38,221 nucleotides of DNA from JBOHTO01 sp050733695 (GTDB taxonomy: Bacteria > Gemmatimonadota > Gemmatimonadetes > Gemmatimonadales > Gemmatimonadaceae), in the NCBI GenBank assembly GCA_050733695.1, contig JBOHTO010000012.1:1-38221 (forward strand). Reading direction: 5' to 3'. The notes under the pieces were generated by a model. It saw only the letters and a program-made list of their open reading frames with translations, was not told where the DNA came from and did not search any database. This document shows positions 31,222 through 38,221 of the stretch, piece by piece (positions within the stretch are counted from its first letter, which is position 1; each line of letters begins with the position of its first letter). A program made the translations under genes and the position numbers.

Positions 31222-31461
31222 TCAGTGCGGAGGGATCGGCATGCCGGCTGCGTTGGCCAGTCGTGCCAGTAATGTATCCTGTCGGGCCGCCCTCGCGGAG
31301 AGGGAGTCGATCTGCATCTGCAGAATCGCGTTCTCCTCCCGGAGATCGTTGACCGCATCGCTCATCTCGAGCAACAGCTCCCCATCTCGAATCACCGACT
31401 CGGGGCTGGGCCCGCAGGCGGTCGCGATCGCCAGAATCGCGGCGACGGCGATTGCGGACAC
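31222..31461 (-). CDS. small coiled-coil lipoprotein
   Basis: 79 residues from a GTG: signal segment AIAVAAILAIATAC with lipobox Cys, then SPESVIRDGELLLEMSDAVN and DLREENAILQMQIDSLSARA, a heptad-patterned coiled coil, ending LARLANAAGMPIPPH. It resembles short periplasmic coiled-coil lipoproteins but not a family I can name. The start codon is uncertain: the frame is open further upstream through the repeat array, but that part is repeat-derived. No clear ribosome binding site. Same direction as the M1 peptidase upstream and the selenoprotein downstream. Confidence 0.6.
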   Translation of the reverse strand: MSAIAVAAILAIATACGPSPESVIRDGELLLEMSDAVNDLREENAILQMQIDSLSARAARQDTLLARLANAAGMPIPPH

Positions 31462-31513
31462 GGTGCGGTGGATTGTGGTTCCAGGTGGGCTGTGGAGTCG
31501 TGCCGGTGAAAAT

Positions 31514-31637
31514 GGATTCCTGCTTCCAGGGGAATGACGAAGGGGGCGGCGGAAATGACGAACAGGCGGGCGGGAATGACAAACAGGGGGCCGGGGATGA
31601 CGAACGGCGGCGCGGGAATGACGAAGACCCGCGGCGT
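31514..31637. repeat. 21-bp tandem array, five copies, with half-hairpin head
   Basis: The cores AATGAC, AATGAC, AATGAC, GATGAC and AATGAC start at 31533, 31554, 31575, 31596 and 31617: exact 21-bp spacing. Each is followed by RAA and a G/C-rich filler. The head GGATTCCTGCTTCCAGGGG at 31514 resembles the dispersed GGATTCCCGC...GCGGGAATGAC elements of many bacteria. Related to the array at 27726 in the opposite orientation. Confidence 0.9.
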
Positions 31638-31661
31638 GGCGACGGGGAAAGCACGGTCGGC

Positions 31662-34322
31662 TCATGGTGACCTCAGCGCTGCCAGTGCGCCCTCGATCGT
31701 GTTGATCACGCGGCTCTCCGACTCGACGCGAAGCCGGGCCTCCAGGGCAGGTACCGCGGCGGGATCGCCGAGCGCGCCGAGTGATCTCGCTGCCGCCTGA
31801 CGGATGAAGAGGTCCGGGTCATCGAGGAGCGGCGCGAGCAGCGCGACGACCTCGCTCTCGCGTCCCGCCGAGGATCCCATGAGAGTAGCGATCGCGACGA
31901 CGCGTGTGTTGCGCATGGCGTCCGCACCGATGTAGCCGACAGCCACGCTCCATGCGTCCGGCGCCTTCGCCGCCGCAAGTGCTTCGATCGCTGCGCGACG
32001 TTCCACGTCGAGCCATGAGTCGCGCTCGAGCGCTGCCCGCGCGACAACCAGCCCCACCTCGGGCGCAGCGCGCACGAGCGACGCCAGCGCTGCCGCGCGC
32101 ACGTAGAGCGAGGAATCGAACCAGGCGAGCTCTCGCAGTCGCGCGACAACCGCGTCGTCTGCTCCGTCGACTGCTCCATCGGCTGCGACCGGGTGCGAAG
32201 GGCCGAAGCCGCCAAGCTGTACCGCCGCTTCCTGGCGTACGCGTGCGTCGTCGTCGTGTGATGCCTGGAGCAGCCCATTCTGCGCGGTAGTGTCGAACCT
32301 GCCCACGATACCGCCAGGCCTGATCGTAGTCGCTGCGTCTGCCACGCCCCCGGATATCGCCGTGGCCGCGGCTCCCAGCGCCGTCGTCGCGCGCCGTCGC
32401 ACCGCCCAGAAGGGATCGCCCGCCGCCGCGCCGGCAAGTGCCGTGACGGCCATCGCCTCCGCCCCGCGCTCGCCGAGCAGTACGGCTGCCTCGATGCGGC
32501 CAAGCACATCGGCGTCGTTCTCGAGCTGGTGCGCCAGCATCACCGTCGAGCGCGGAAAGTCGGCGACATCGAGCAGCCAGCCACCGTGGTCCCAGCGGAT
32601 CGAGAGGGGCGCCGCGGGCAGATCGATCCGCAGCGCCGAGATGCTGTCGCGCACCGCGAGTTCCGCGCGCGTGCGCCCGCTGTCGGTGAGCACCTCGATG
32701 TCAACCGTCGCATGGAAGTAGCCGGTGAGCGAATCACGCGCCTGTACCTGCTGAGCGACGAGCGTGAGTGTGTGGGCAAGCGAATCGTACGCATGCGAGA
32801 TGCGTAACACGGGAAAGCCGGCGCCGTACACCCACTGATCGAAGAAGCGATCGAGATTGCGGCCAGTCGTCTCCTCGAAGCTCCGCTGCACATCCTCACT
32901 GACGACACTTGCGAACGTGTGATCAGCGGTGTATGCCCGCATTCCGGCCCGGAAGAGCGAGTCGCCCAGCTCGCGGCGCAGCATCTGGAGTACCGTTGCG
33001 CCCTTAGGGTAGATGTGGCCACTGAGAAAGAGCTCGAGCGGATCCGTCACCCAGCGGTCGTACACGAGCGGACGGCGCGCGGTGATGTCGGCCGCGATCG
33101 CTGCTTCCTGTGCCGCCAGCCGCGTAACCGACGCCTCGGCGTCCCCCTTCCGCATCTCGTCGTAGATGGCCTCGTAGAACGTTGCGAATCCCTCGTTGAG
33201 CCAGATGTTGGCCCAGTTGCGCGTCGTCACCAGATCGCCGTACCACTGATGTGCGAGTTCGTGCGAGACGAGTCCGTCCGTGTTCGCCTGCGGCTCGGCC
33301 CACGCCGGATGCAGGATCGCATCGTCCGCCACCGTAGTGGCGGTCACGTTCTCCATGCCGCCAAAGATGTAATCCGGCGCGACGCTCTGGTCGTACTTGG
33401 CCCACGGATAATCCACTCCCGTCGCGTCGGAGAAGATCTCCATCATCACGGGAGTCTCGCTGAAGCCGCGCCAGCCGGCTTGCACGGAATCAGGGTACAC
33501 CCAGTAGCCGACGGGCACGGAGCGCCACGTATCCTGCAGCACGATATAGTCGCCGGTCACGACGCTCATGAGATACGTGGAAGCCGGTCTGGCCAGACGC
33601 CAGTGCCACTCGATCTCATCGCCGACCCGGCGCGAGTCGACGAGGGTGCCGTTCGACAGCGCGCGCTCGCGCGACGGTGTGCGCACGAAGATCTCCCACG
33701 TCGCCTTGTCGTTGGGATAGTCGTACGTCGGGATCCAGTGGCGCGTGGCCTCGGTTTCGCCCTGCGTCCAGATCACGTGCCGTCGGTCGATGAAGTACAC
33801 CCCCTGACTCGGGCGTATCGTCTCGTACGCGACCGTGAGCTTCGTACTGTCGCCGGGGGCGAGTCTCGATGCGAGTGCGATCGTGAGCGTGCGACCATCG
33901 TAGCGGTGCGCGAGCGTTCGATGGTCCGCATCCGTGACGGCGCTGATGCTCATCCCGACCGCGTCGAGCCGCACCGAATCGAGTGGTTCGGCGAGGGCCG
34001 CGAGGCGCAGGGCATTCGTTCCGATCACCGCATGGCGTTCCCAGTCGAACCGCACGTGCACCGTCTGATGCAGCAGGTCGAACTCGCGCTCACGCTCCGC
34101 GTGCGGCACGCCCGGCGGTGCCGGTCCCCACGTCACCAGAGGCAGCGGCCTGAACTCCGGAACACGCCAGGACGCGAGCGAGTCGGGCACGGTGGGCGGG
34201 GTTGCGGCCGAATCCGCGGGCACCGGTTGTTCCGCACGAACGGGCACCGGCGCAGTCGTCCGCGGCGAGCGGGCGCAGCCAGCGATGATGATGCTGAGCG
34301 CGACGAGCTGGAGCTGGGTCAT
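31662..34322 (-). CDS. M1-family zinc metallopeptidase with C-terminal HEAT repeats, lipoprotein
   Basis: 886 residues. A short signal peptide ends in a lipobox (LSIIIAGC). The N-terminal beta-domain leads to the exopeptidase motif GGMEN (variant of GAMEN) and the zinc site SHELAHQWYGD (HExxH at 354-358) with the distal Glu in WLNEGFATF (about 377). A helical domain follows (YPKGATVLQMLRRELGD, FDQWVYGAGFPVLRISH). Residues from about 640 to the end are HEAT-like repeats (LAGAAAGDPFWAVRRRATTALG, DDPDLFIRQAAARSLGALGD). It probably trims N-terminal residues from peptides in the periplasm. No strong ribosome binding site is seen. First gene of a leftward run ending in pfkA. Confidence 0.9.
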   Translation of the reverse strand: MTQLQLVALSIIIAGCARSPRTTAPVPVRAEQPVPADSAATPPTVPDSLASWRVPEFRPLPLVTWGPAPPGVPHAEREREFDLLHQTVHVRFDWERHAVIGTNALRLAALAEPLDSVRLDAVGMSISAVTDADHRTLAHRYDGRTLTIALASRLAPGDSTKLTVAYETIRPSQGVYFIDRRHVIWTQGETEATRHWIPTYDYPNDKATWEIFVRTPSRERALSNGTLVDSRRVGDEIEWHWRLARPASTYLMSVVTGDYIVLQDTWRSVPVGYWVYPDSVQAGWRGFSETPVMMEIFSDATGVDYPWAKYDQSVAPDYIFGGMENVTATTVADDAILHPAWAEPQANTDGLVSHELAHQWYGDLVTTRNWANIWLNEGFATFYEAIYDEMRKGDAEASVTRLAAQEAAIAADITARRPLVYDRWVTDPLELFLSGHIYPKGATVLQMLRRELGDSLFRAGMRAYTADHTFASVVSEDVQRSFEETTGRNLDRFFDQWVYGAGFPVLRISHAYDSLAHTLTLVAQQVQARDSLTGYFHATVDIEVLTDSGRTRAELAVRDSISALRIDLPAAPLSIRWDHGGWLLDVADFPRSTVMLAHQLENDADVLGRIEAAVLLGERGAEAMAVTALAGAAAGDPFWAVRRRATTALGAAATAISGGVADAATTIRPGGIVGRFDTTAQNGLLQASHDDDARVRQEAAVQLGGFGPSHPVAADGAVDGADDAVVARLRELAWFDSSLYVRAAALASLVRAAPEVGLVVARAALERDSWLDVERRAAIEALAAAKAPDAWSVAVGYIGADAMRNTRVVAIATLMGSSAGRESEVVALLAPLLDDPDLFIRQAAARSLGALGDPAAVPALEARLRVESESRVINTIEGALAALRSP

Positions 34323-34415
34323 TGATCACTGAGCGAGCGGAGTGATGGTTCGGCGCGCGGCGTATCGATGCAGGGCATCCGATCACCTGCACTTATATAA
34401 CCGGCGTTCGATTAC

Positions 34416-34487
34416 GAGGGAACCTTCGAGGGAACCTTCGAGGGAACCTTCGCGGGAACCTTCGCGGGAACCTTCGCGGGAACCTGC
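34416..34487 (+). repeat. six 12-bp tandem repeats in the pseudopilin gene leader
   Basis: Three units GAGGGAACCTTC (34416, 34428, 34440) are followed by three units GCGGGAACCTTC-like (34452, 34464, 34476; the last ends CTGC). A TATATAA sequence at 34393-34400 just upstream could be a -10 box, which would place the repeats in the 5' leader, 20 bp before the start codon region and next to its ribosome binding site CGGAGG. Confidence 0.9.
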
Positions 34488-34507
34488 GCAGGACAATCGG
34501 AGGATGG

Positions 34508-34933
34508 ATGATGCGCCGAGGTCTTACTGTGGCAGAGCTCGCACTGGTGATGGCGATCATGGGTACACTGCTGGGGATCGCGATCCCGCGTGCTGCCCGA
34601 CTGCTCGATCGCATTCGCGTCGCCGGCGCTTCGGCGGAGATTTCGGCGTCCTTCGCGACGGCACGCAACGGCGCCATAGCGCGCAGCGAGCGCGTCGCTG
34701 TAACCATAGATAGCGTACAGGGCGCGCTCACCGTGCGAGCGGGCGATGACACGCTGGAACATCGCCCGCTCGCAAGGAGCCACGGTGTGCGGGTCGAGGC
34801 CACCCGTGATTCCATGTCGTACCGTTCCGATGGCCTCGGCTACGGAGCGGCGAATCTGAGATTGATCGTGAGCCGGGGAAGCGCGGCGGACACGATCACG
34901 GTTTCGCGGCTTGGGAGGGTGCGGCGGCGGTAG
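34508..34933 (+). CDS. GspH/FimT-type pseudopilin
   Basis: 141 residues. A prepilin peptidase site is clear: MMRRG followed by LTVAELALVMAIMGTLLGIA, with Glu at +5 and a continuous hydrophobic helix. Helix continues through RAARLLDRIRVAG and SAEISASFATARNGAIARSE; then a beta-rich globular domain (VAVTIDSVQGALTVRAGDD). This is the GspH/FimT minor pseudopilin pattern. CGGAGG lies 7 nt before the first of two tandem ATGs. No other type II secretion or type IV pilus gene is nearby, so it is an orphan here. Six 12-bp repeats precede it. Confidence 0.8.
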   Translation: MMRRGLTVAELALVMAIMGTLLGIAIPRAARLLDRIRVAGASAEISASFATARNGAIARSERVAVTIDSVQGALTVRAGDDTLEHRPLARSHGVRVEATRDSMSYRSDGLGYGAANLRLIVSRGSAADTITVSRLGRVRRR

Positions 34934-34996
34934 TGCGTAGGCGCCAATCCAGTGGCGGCGGGCAGGCCGAACGGGGCCGGACGCCCGGGACCATCG

Positions 34997-36196
34997 CTAG
35001 TCCGCTGCTACTGTCCCGAAATCGTACCCCGGAACCGAGATCCGGTCGATCGGGCGACCCAGCACCCGCTCGATAGTTCGAACCATCGCGATCTCATCGG
35101 GCGCCATGAAGGTGAATGCGTCGCCGTTGGCAGCCGCGCGGCCGGTGCGGCCAATGCGATGGATGTAATCCTCCGCCTGCTGCGGCACGTCATAGTTGAT
35201 GACGTGCGAGATGCCGGTGATGTCCAGCCCGCGCTGCGCGATATCGGTCGCCACCAGAACGCGGATGCTGCCGTCCTTGAAGCCCGCGAGCGCCTCGGTA
35301 CGCTGCGACTGACTCTTGTTCGCGTGCAGCGCGGTCGCGCCTATCCCCGCGCGCCCCAGGTCGCGCACGATTCTGTCGGAACCGTGCTTCGTGCGGCAGA
35401 AGACGAGCACGGAGTCCATCGCGTCGCTGCGCAGCAGCTCGATGAGGAGAGCGTTCTTCCTCTCGCGCGGCACGGGATACACCGCGTGCGTAACACCGGT
35501 CGCCGCACTCGAGCGACGGCCAACCTGCACGACCTGCGGCTTGCGCAGGTACCTGCGTGCGAGCGCCTCGACTTCGGGCGGCATCGTCGCGCTGAACAGC
35601 AGTGTCTGCCGGTAGCGCGGGATCTGGTCGATTATGCGGTTGATCTGGGGCGCGAATCCCATGTCGAGCATCCGGTCGGCCTCGTCCAGGACGAGCACTT
35701 CGAGGTCGTCGAAGACAACGTTCTGCCGCTCGAGGTGATCGATCAGGCGACCGGGTGTCGCGACCACGACATCGACACCATTGCGCAGCTTCCTGGTCTG
35801 CGGCTCGACTCCAACTCCGCCGTAAACGGCCACCACGTCGAGTTCGGCGTGCCGGCAATACTTGCCGAAGCTCTCCTCCACCTGCGCCGCGAGCTCACGC
35901 GTGGGCGTGAGAATGAGAGCGCGGGTGCGCCTCGGCCCGGGGAGGAGCCGTGTGATGATGGGGAGCGTGAACGCGGCCGTCTTTCCCGTGCCGGTCTGCG
36001 CCAGACCCATGATGTCGCGCCCCTGCAGTACCAGCGGGATCGCCTGCGCCTGGATCGGGGTGGGAACGGTGTATCCCGCGTCCTTCACTGCGGCGAGCAC
36101 CTGTGGCGCGAGCCCGAGCGTGTCGAATCCCGACACCATCTCCTGCTCCTGCACTTCATCCTGCACCTGCGTCTTCTCTTCGATTGTGGTTTCCAT
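34997..36196 (-). CDS. DEAD-box RNA helicase, RhlE-like
   Basis: About 399 residues from ATG 36196 (AAAGGGAC just upstream). Motifs: Q motif FDTLGLAPQVL...TPIQAQAIP, AQTGTGKTAAF (I), PTRELAAQ (Ia), TPGR (Ib), DEADRMLDMGF (II), SAT (III), VFCRTKHGSDRI (IV), ATDIAQRGLDI (V) and HRIGRTGRA (VI). The N-terminus carries a short acidic extension (TTIEEKTQVQDEVQEQE); the C-terminus ends soon after motif VI without a long basic tail. Likely unwinds rRNA or structured mRNA, often at low temperature. A longer in-frame extension to 36340 is unlikely to be coding. Confidence 0.92.
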   Translation of the reverse strand: METTIEEKTQVQDEVQEQEMVSGFDTLGLAPQVLAAVKDAGYTVPTPIQAQAIPLVLQGRDIMGLAQTGTGKTAAFTLPIITRLLPGPRRTRALILTPTRELAAQVEESFGKYCRHAELDVVAVYGGVGVEPQTRKLRNGVDVVVATPGRLIDHLERQNVVFDDLEVLVLDEADRMLDMGFAPQINRIIDQIPRYRQTLLFSATMPPEVEALARRYLRKPQVVQVGRRSSAATGVTHAVYPVPRERKNALLIELLRSDAMDSVLVFCRTKHGSDRIVRDLGRAGIGATALHANKSQSQRTEALAGFKDGSIRVLVATDIAQRGLDITGISHVINYDVPQQAEDYIHRIGRTGRAAANGDAFTFMAPDEIAMVRTIERVLGRPIDRISVPGYDFGTVAAD

Positions 36197-36541
36197 GTCC
36201 CTTTCGTGACCACGCCAGCGCCGGCGCGTTGCCCGCAACACGCTGGCAGCAGCCGAGCACGGCGCACGCGATTCGGACGGCGGCGTACGCCGGCCCGCCA
36301 TCGCATGATGTGAGCTAACCGTGACCTGGGACCGGACCACTGCTCGTCAAAGAGCAGCGTTGGCAGCGCGAAGGGCGCGCGTGGTTCCTCGAGAACAGAG
36401 GTCCGCATCCGCTACGGCACGGCCCGATCAGCAGACGCGCATCGCGCCGCTGGAGCCACAGACTGCCGCGTCACTACAGTCCTGTAACTTAAACCTTTGC
36501 GGGGCGTTGCGCCAGTTGAACTGCGGGGGGACGACGGCCGA
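36197..36541. other. intergenic region with hairpin and palindrome
   Basis: No gene recognised. CTGCTC at 36340-36345 and GAGCAG at 36352-36357 form a 6-bp stem in what would be the helicase leader on the minus strand. TACAG-TC-CTGTA at 36475-36486 is a perfect palindrome within a locally AT-richer stretch that follows the end of the alpha/beta hydrolase gene. Confidence 0.45.
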
Positions 36542-37417
36542 TCACGCACCTTCGTCCAGGAATCGCAGCAGCGCCGCATTCACCTCGTCCGGCGCCTCCA
36601 TCTGCACCGCATGCCCTGCTCCTCTCATCCGAACGACCTCCACGACCGGGAACGCTGTCAGCGCCGACGCTCTGCCCTCGCGCGGAAAGCCCAGCAGCAC
36701 ATCAGCGGTCCCAAGGATCGCGAGCACGTGCGGAACCATCGCGCCCAACCGCTGCCGGGGCATGACGCTCCAATCCATGACGCGGAGCATCGCGTGCAGC
36801 GCGTGCAGAAACGCGGGGTACTGGGTCGGCGACCAGAACTCGGCTACATCGCGCTCGCTCACCGCGCGACGATTTCCGAAGACGATCCTGAGGGCCATCG
36901 ACACCACACGGCGCTGCGCCAGCCGGGGGAGCAGTGGGATCAGTGCGGGAGTAGCCACCACGGGGAAGAGTGGCGCCAGCCGCAGCGGCGCGAGCCCGAC
37001 CGGGGCGATGAGCGCGAGTGCGCGAACGCGCTCCGGTCGGGCGAGCGCAAGCTCGAGCGCGATCCGCCCGCCCAGCGAATGCCCCACGAGCGTCGCGGAC
37101 TCGAGTTCGAGCGCGTCCAACACGTCGACCACGTGCGCAGTCATCGCCGCCAGCGTGTACGAGGCCGCGTCCCCGGGCTTGTCCGACAGACCGTGACCCT
37201 GGAGGTCGAACGCGATCGTTCTCAGCGGTTTCTTCGCCGTGCGATGCTCCGCGATGGGACGCAGATTCGCTGCGAAGACGTAGCTCGAGCAACCCCAACC
37301 GTGGATGAACAGCGCGGGCGCGCCGTCAGGATCGCCACACTCGACGGTACGGACACGCCGACCGGAGCGGAGTGGTACGTATCGAACGGTCAGGCCGGCA
37401 TCGCCCGCCGGCCACAT
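36542..37417 (-). CDS. alpha/beta-fold hydrolase
   Basis: About 291 residues from ATG 37417, 38 nt after the stop of the upstream gene. LFIHGWGCSS (oxyanion loop, 37-45), IAFDLQGHGLSDKP, LVGHSLGGRIA (nucleophile Ser about 114), LGTADVLLGF (Asp about 239) and RGAGHAVQMEAPDEVNAALLRFL (His about 269) give a complete catalytic triad. A helical cap lies between strands 6 and 7 (residues about 140-215). The substrate is not evident; relatives include esterases and epoxide or ester hydrolases. An N-terminal extension in frame would overlap the upstream gene and is not conserved-looking. Confidence 0.88.
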   Translation of the reverse strand: MWPAGDAGLTVRYVPLRSGRRVRTVECGDPDGAPALFIHGWGCSSYVFAANLRPIAEHRTAKKPLRTIAFDLQGHGLSDKPGDAASYTLAAMTAHVVDVLDALELESATLVGHSLGGRIALELALARPERVRALALIAPVGLAPLRLAPLFPVVATPALIPLLPRLAQRRVVSMALRIVFGNRRAVSERDVAEFWSPTQYPAFLHALHAMLRVMDWSVMPRQRLGAMVPHVLAILGTADVLLGFPREGRASALTAFPVVEVVRMRGAGHAVQMEAPDEVNAALLRFLDEGA

Positions 37418-37455
37418 CGCCTCGGCGGCGAGTCGCGCAGAGTGCGTTGCGGCCC

Positions 37456-38221
37456 TCAGAGCAGTTCGATCGGACGCCCGGCCAGTCGCGCAATGAGACC
37501 GAGCCGGAACGTCACATCCGTCCACTTCTCGTCGCCGCCGGGCTCCGACTTGAGAGGATAGCTCGGCCACACAAACGGATTCGTCGTTCGCGGCGTGGCC
37601 ATCCCCTTGTGCGGGTGCCAGACGCCTTCCGAATCTCGGTCGTCGAGAAAGCGTTCGAACAGCCTGGACCATCCCTCGTTGCGATCGAGAAAGCCGAGCC
37701 GAGCCATGAGCTCGAGCCACATGAGCGCGAACGGGACATCGGCGTCGGCGGCATTGCGGTGCGGAAGCATATCGCCCAGCACGAGCTGAGGCTGCATGAC
37801 ACCGGCCTTGCCAAGGAGCTGCACCGGCGCCGCCCTCGGCACAGGCTGAGTGATGGCGTGGTAGATGAGCTCGACTTCGACGTAATACTCTGCCCTGAAC
37901 AGCGGCATGTGCGCCAGCATTGTCAGCGCGTGGATGGACGGTGGCGCGGCTTCGGCGGGCAGCACGTGCTTGTTGCCCACACGCACGAACGGTTTCTCGC
38001 CCAGCGGCGAGGCGAGGAAGTCGCCGATGCGGGTGATGATACGCCGCGCCGCGCCCCGTAGCCGCGGATCTCCTTCGTAGCCGGCCTGGGCCAACGCTGC
38101 GGCAGCCGCCTCGCGCAGGAGAGCGCGACCGTGCACCACCGCCGCCGGGTTGATCTTCTTCGCCCCCACCCCCACCCCCACCCCCACCCCCACCCCGCCC
38201 CCGCCGCGACCAGTTCCAGGG
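37456..38221 (-). CDS. hypothetical protein, 5' end beyond window, with Gly/Val repeat
   Basis: At least 250 residues, open to the right edge. The recognisable part begins KKINPAAVVHGRALLREAAA and is rich in helices (RAEYYVEVELIYHAI, VPFALMWLELMARLGFLD, RLFERFLDDRDSEGVWHPHKG), reminiscent of alpha/alpha-barrel prenyltransferase or cyclase-like repeats, but I cannot name the family. It is preceded by VGVGVGVGVG and further Gly codons encoded by GGGGGT repeats. The start codon is not determinable: one of the GTG codons in the repeat could serve, or the gene extends past the edge. Same direction as the alpha/beta hydrolase. Confidence 0.6.
   Translation of the reverse strand, partial: PGTGRGGGGVGVGVGVGVGAKKINPAAVVHGRALLREAAAAALAQAGYEGDPRLRGAARRIITRIGDFLASPLGEKPFVRVGNKHVLPAEAAPPSIHALTMLAHMPLFRAEYYVEVELIYHAITQPVPRAAPVQLLGKAGVMQPQLVLGDMLPHRNAADADVPFALMWLELMARLGFLDRNEGWSRLFERFLDDRDSEGVWHPHKGMATPRTTNPFVWPSYPLKSEPGGDEKWTDVTFRLGLIARLAGRPIELL
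38163..38203. repeat. hexanucleotide (GGGGGT)n tract
   Basis: On the minus strand GGGGGT repeats encode alternating Val-Gly at the start of the last gene. Because the unit is 6 bp, length changes keep frame but alter the number of GTG start candidates. Confidence 0.85.

Noticed and set aside
31533..31637. Possible CRISPR array
   Set aside because: Period 21 bp with only 12-bp fillers; too short for repeat-spacer units.
32919..34325. 468-codon plus-strand frame opposite the M1 peptidase
   Set aside because: Antisense shadow of the HExxH/GGMEN-containing gene.
34952..36313. 453-codon plus-strand frame opposite the DEAD-box helicase
   Set aside because: Antisense shadow; all helicase motifs are on the minus strand.
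1..38221. tRNA, rRNA or riboswitch genes
   Set aside because: No cloverleaf-like GGTTCGAATCC arm, rRNA stretch or known riboswitch core was recognised by eye; a covariance-model scan would settle it.

Overview
The window is high-GC bacterial chromosome. The gene families suggest Gemmatimonadota or a close soil relative: an AfsR-type BTAD regulator fused to a PD40 beta-propeller, a SusC-like receptor beside a GH9 glycosidase, DinB and AHSA1 proteins, small lineage-type membrane proteins, and many secreted lipoproteins. The phylum call is inference from gene content; there is no rRNA or other marker here.

Layout. 1-1031: frameshifted IS91-type transposase remnant. 1032-2000: beta-helix lipoprotein. 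2001-7200: an eroded region where fragments of a Fic-family gene, a TonB receptor, a PD40 protein and an IS110 transposase surround one intact divergent pair (BTAD/PD40 regulator and PD40 lipoprotein); a 62-bp perfect direct repeat brackets that pair. 7283-9574: three small membrane proteins with two look-alike palindromic sites. 9715-10531: AHSA1-ArsR operon with two operators on its promoter. 10901-12428: DinB protein and outer-membrane-type protein. 12499-18198: divergent GH9 glycosidase and SusC-like receptor. 18277-18775: DUF4160/DUF2442 pair. 18865-22156: frameshifted lipoprotein, then phosphoenolpyruvate carboxylase. 22220-27678: leftward HrpA/HrpB-like helicase, M20 amidohydrolase and PHP-domain lipoprotein. 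27726-28485: repeat array and a Pro/Arg-repeat secreted protein. 28820-29836: DUF72 protein. 29865-34322: leftward M1 aminopeptidase, small coiled-coil lipoprotein, a hidden selenoprotein, then 6-phosphofructokinase. 34508-34933: pseudopilin. 34997-38221: DEAD-box helicase, alpha/beta hydrolase and a gene running off the edge.

Most notable result: between pfkA and the small lipoprotein lies a 74-codon gene of the SelW/Rdx family that conventional gene calling splits, because codon 10 is an in-frame TGA exactly where the second Cys of the CxxC motif belongs (CxxU). Just downstream of that TGA the mRNA can form a perfect 7-bp GC stem closed by a GGUCU loop, the loop of the classical bacterial SECIS of fdhF. 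The gene ends 9 nt before pfkA, which has no obvious ribosome binding site, so phosphofructokinase translation may be coupled to selenocysteine decoding (inference).

Other themes: several intergenic repeat arrays (17-, 21- and 12-bp periods, the first two sharing a GATGAC-type core), clear operator architecture at the ArsR operon, and several broken genes. No tRNA, rRNA, CRISPR array or intact mobile element was seen.
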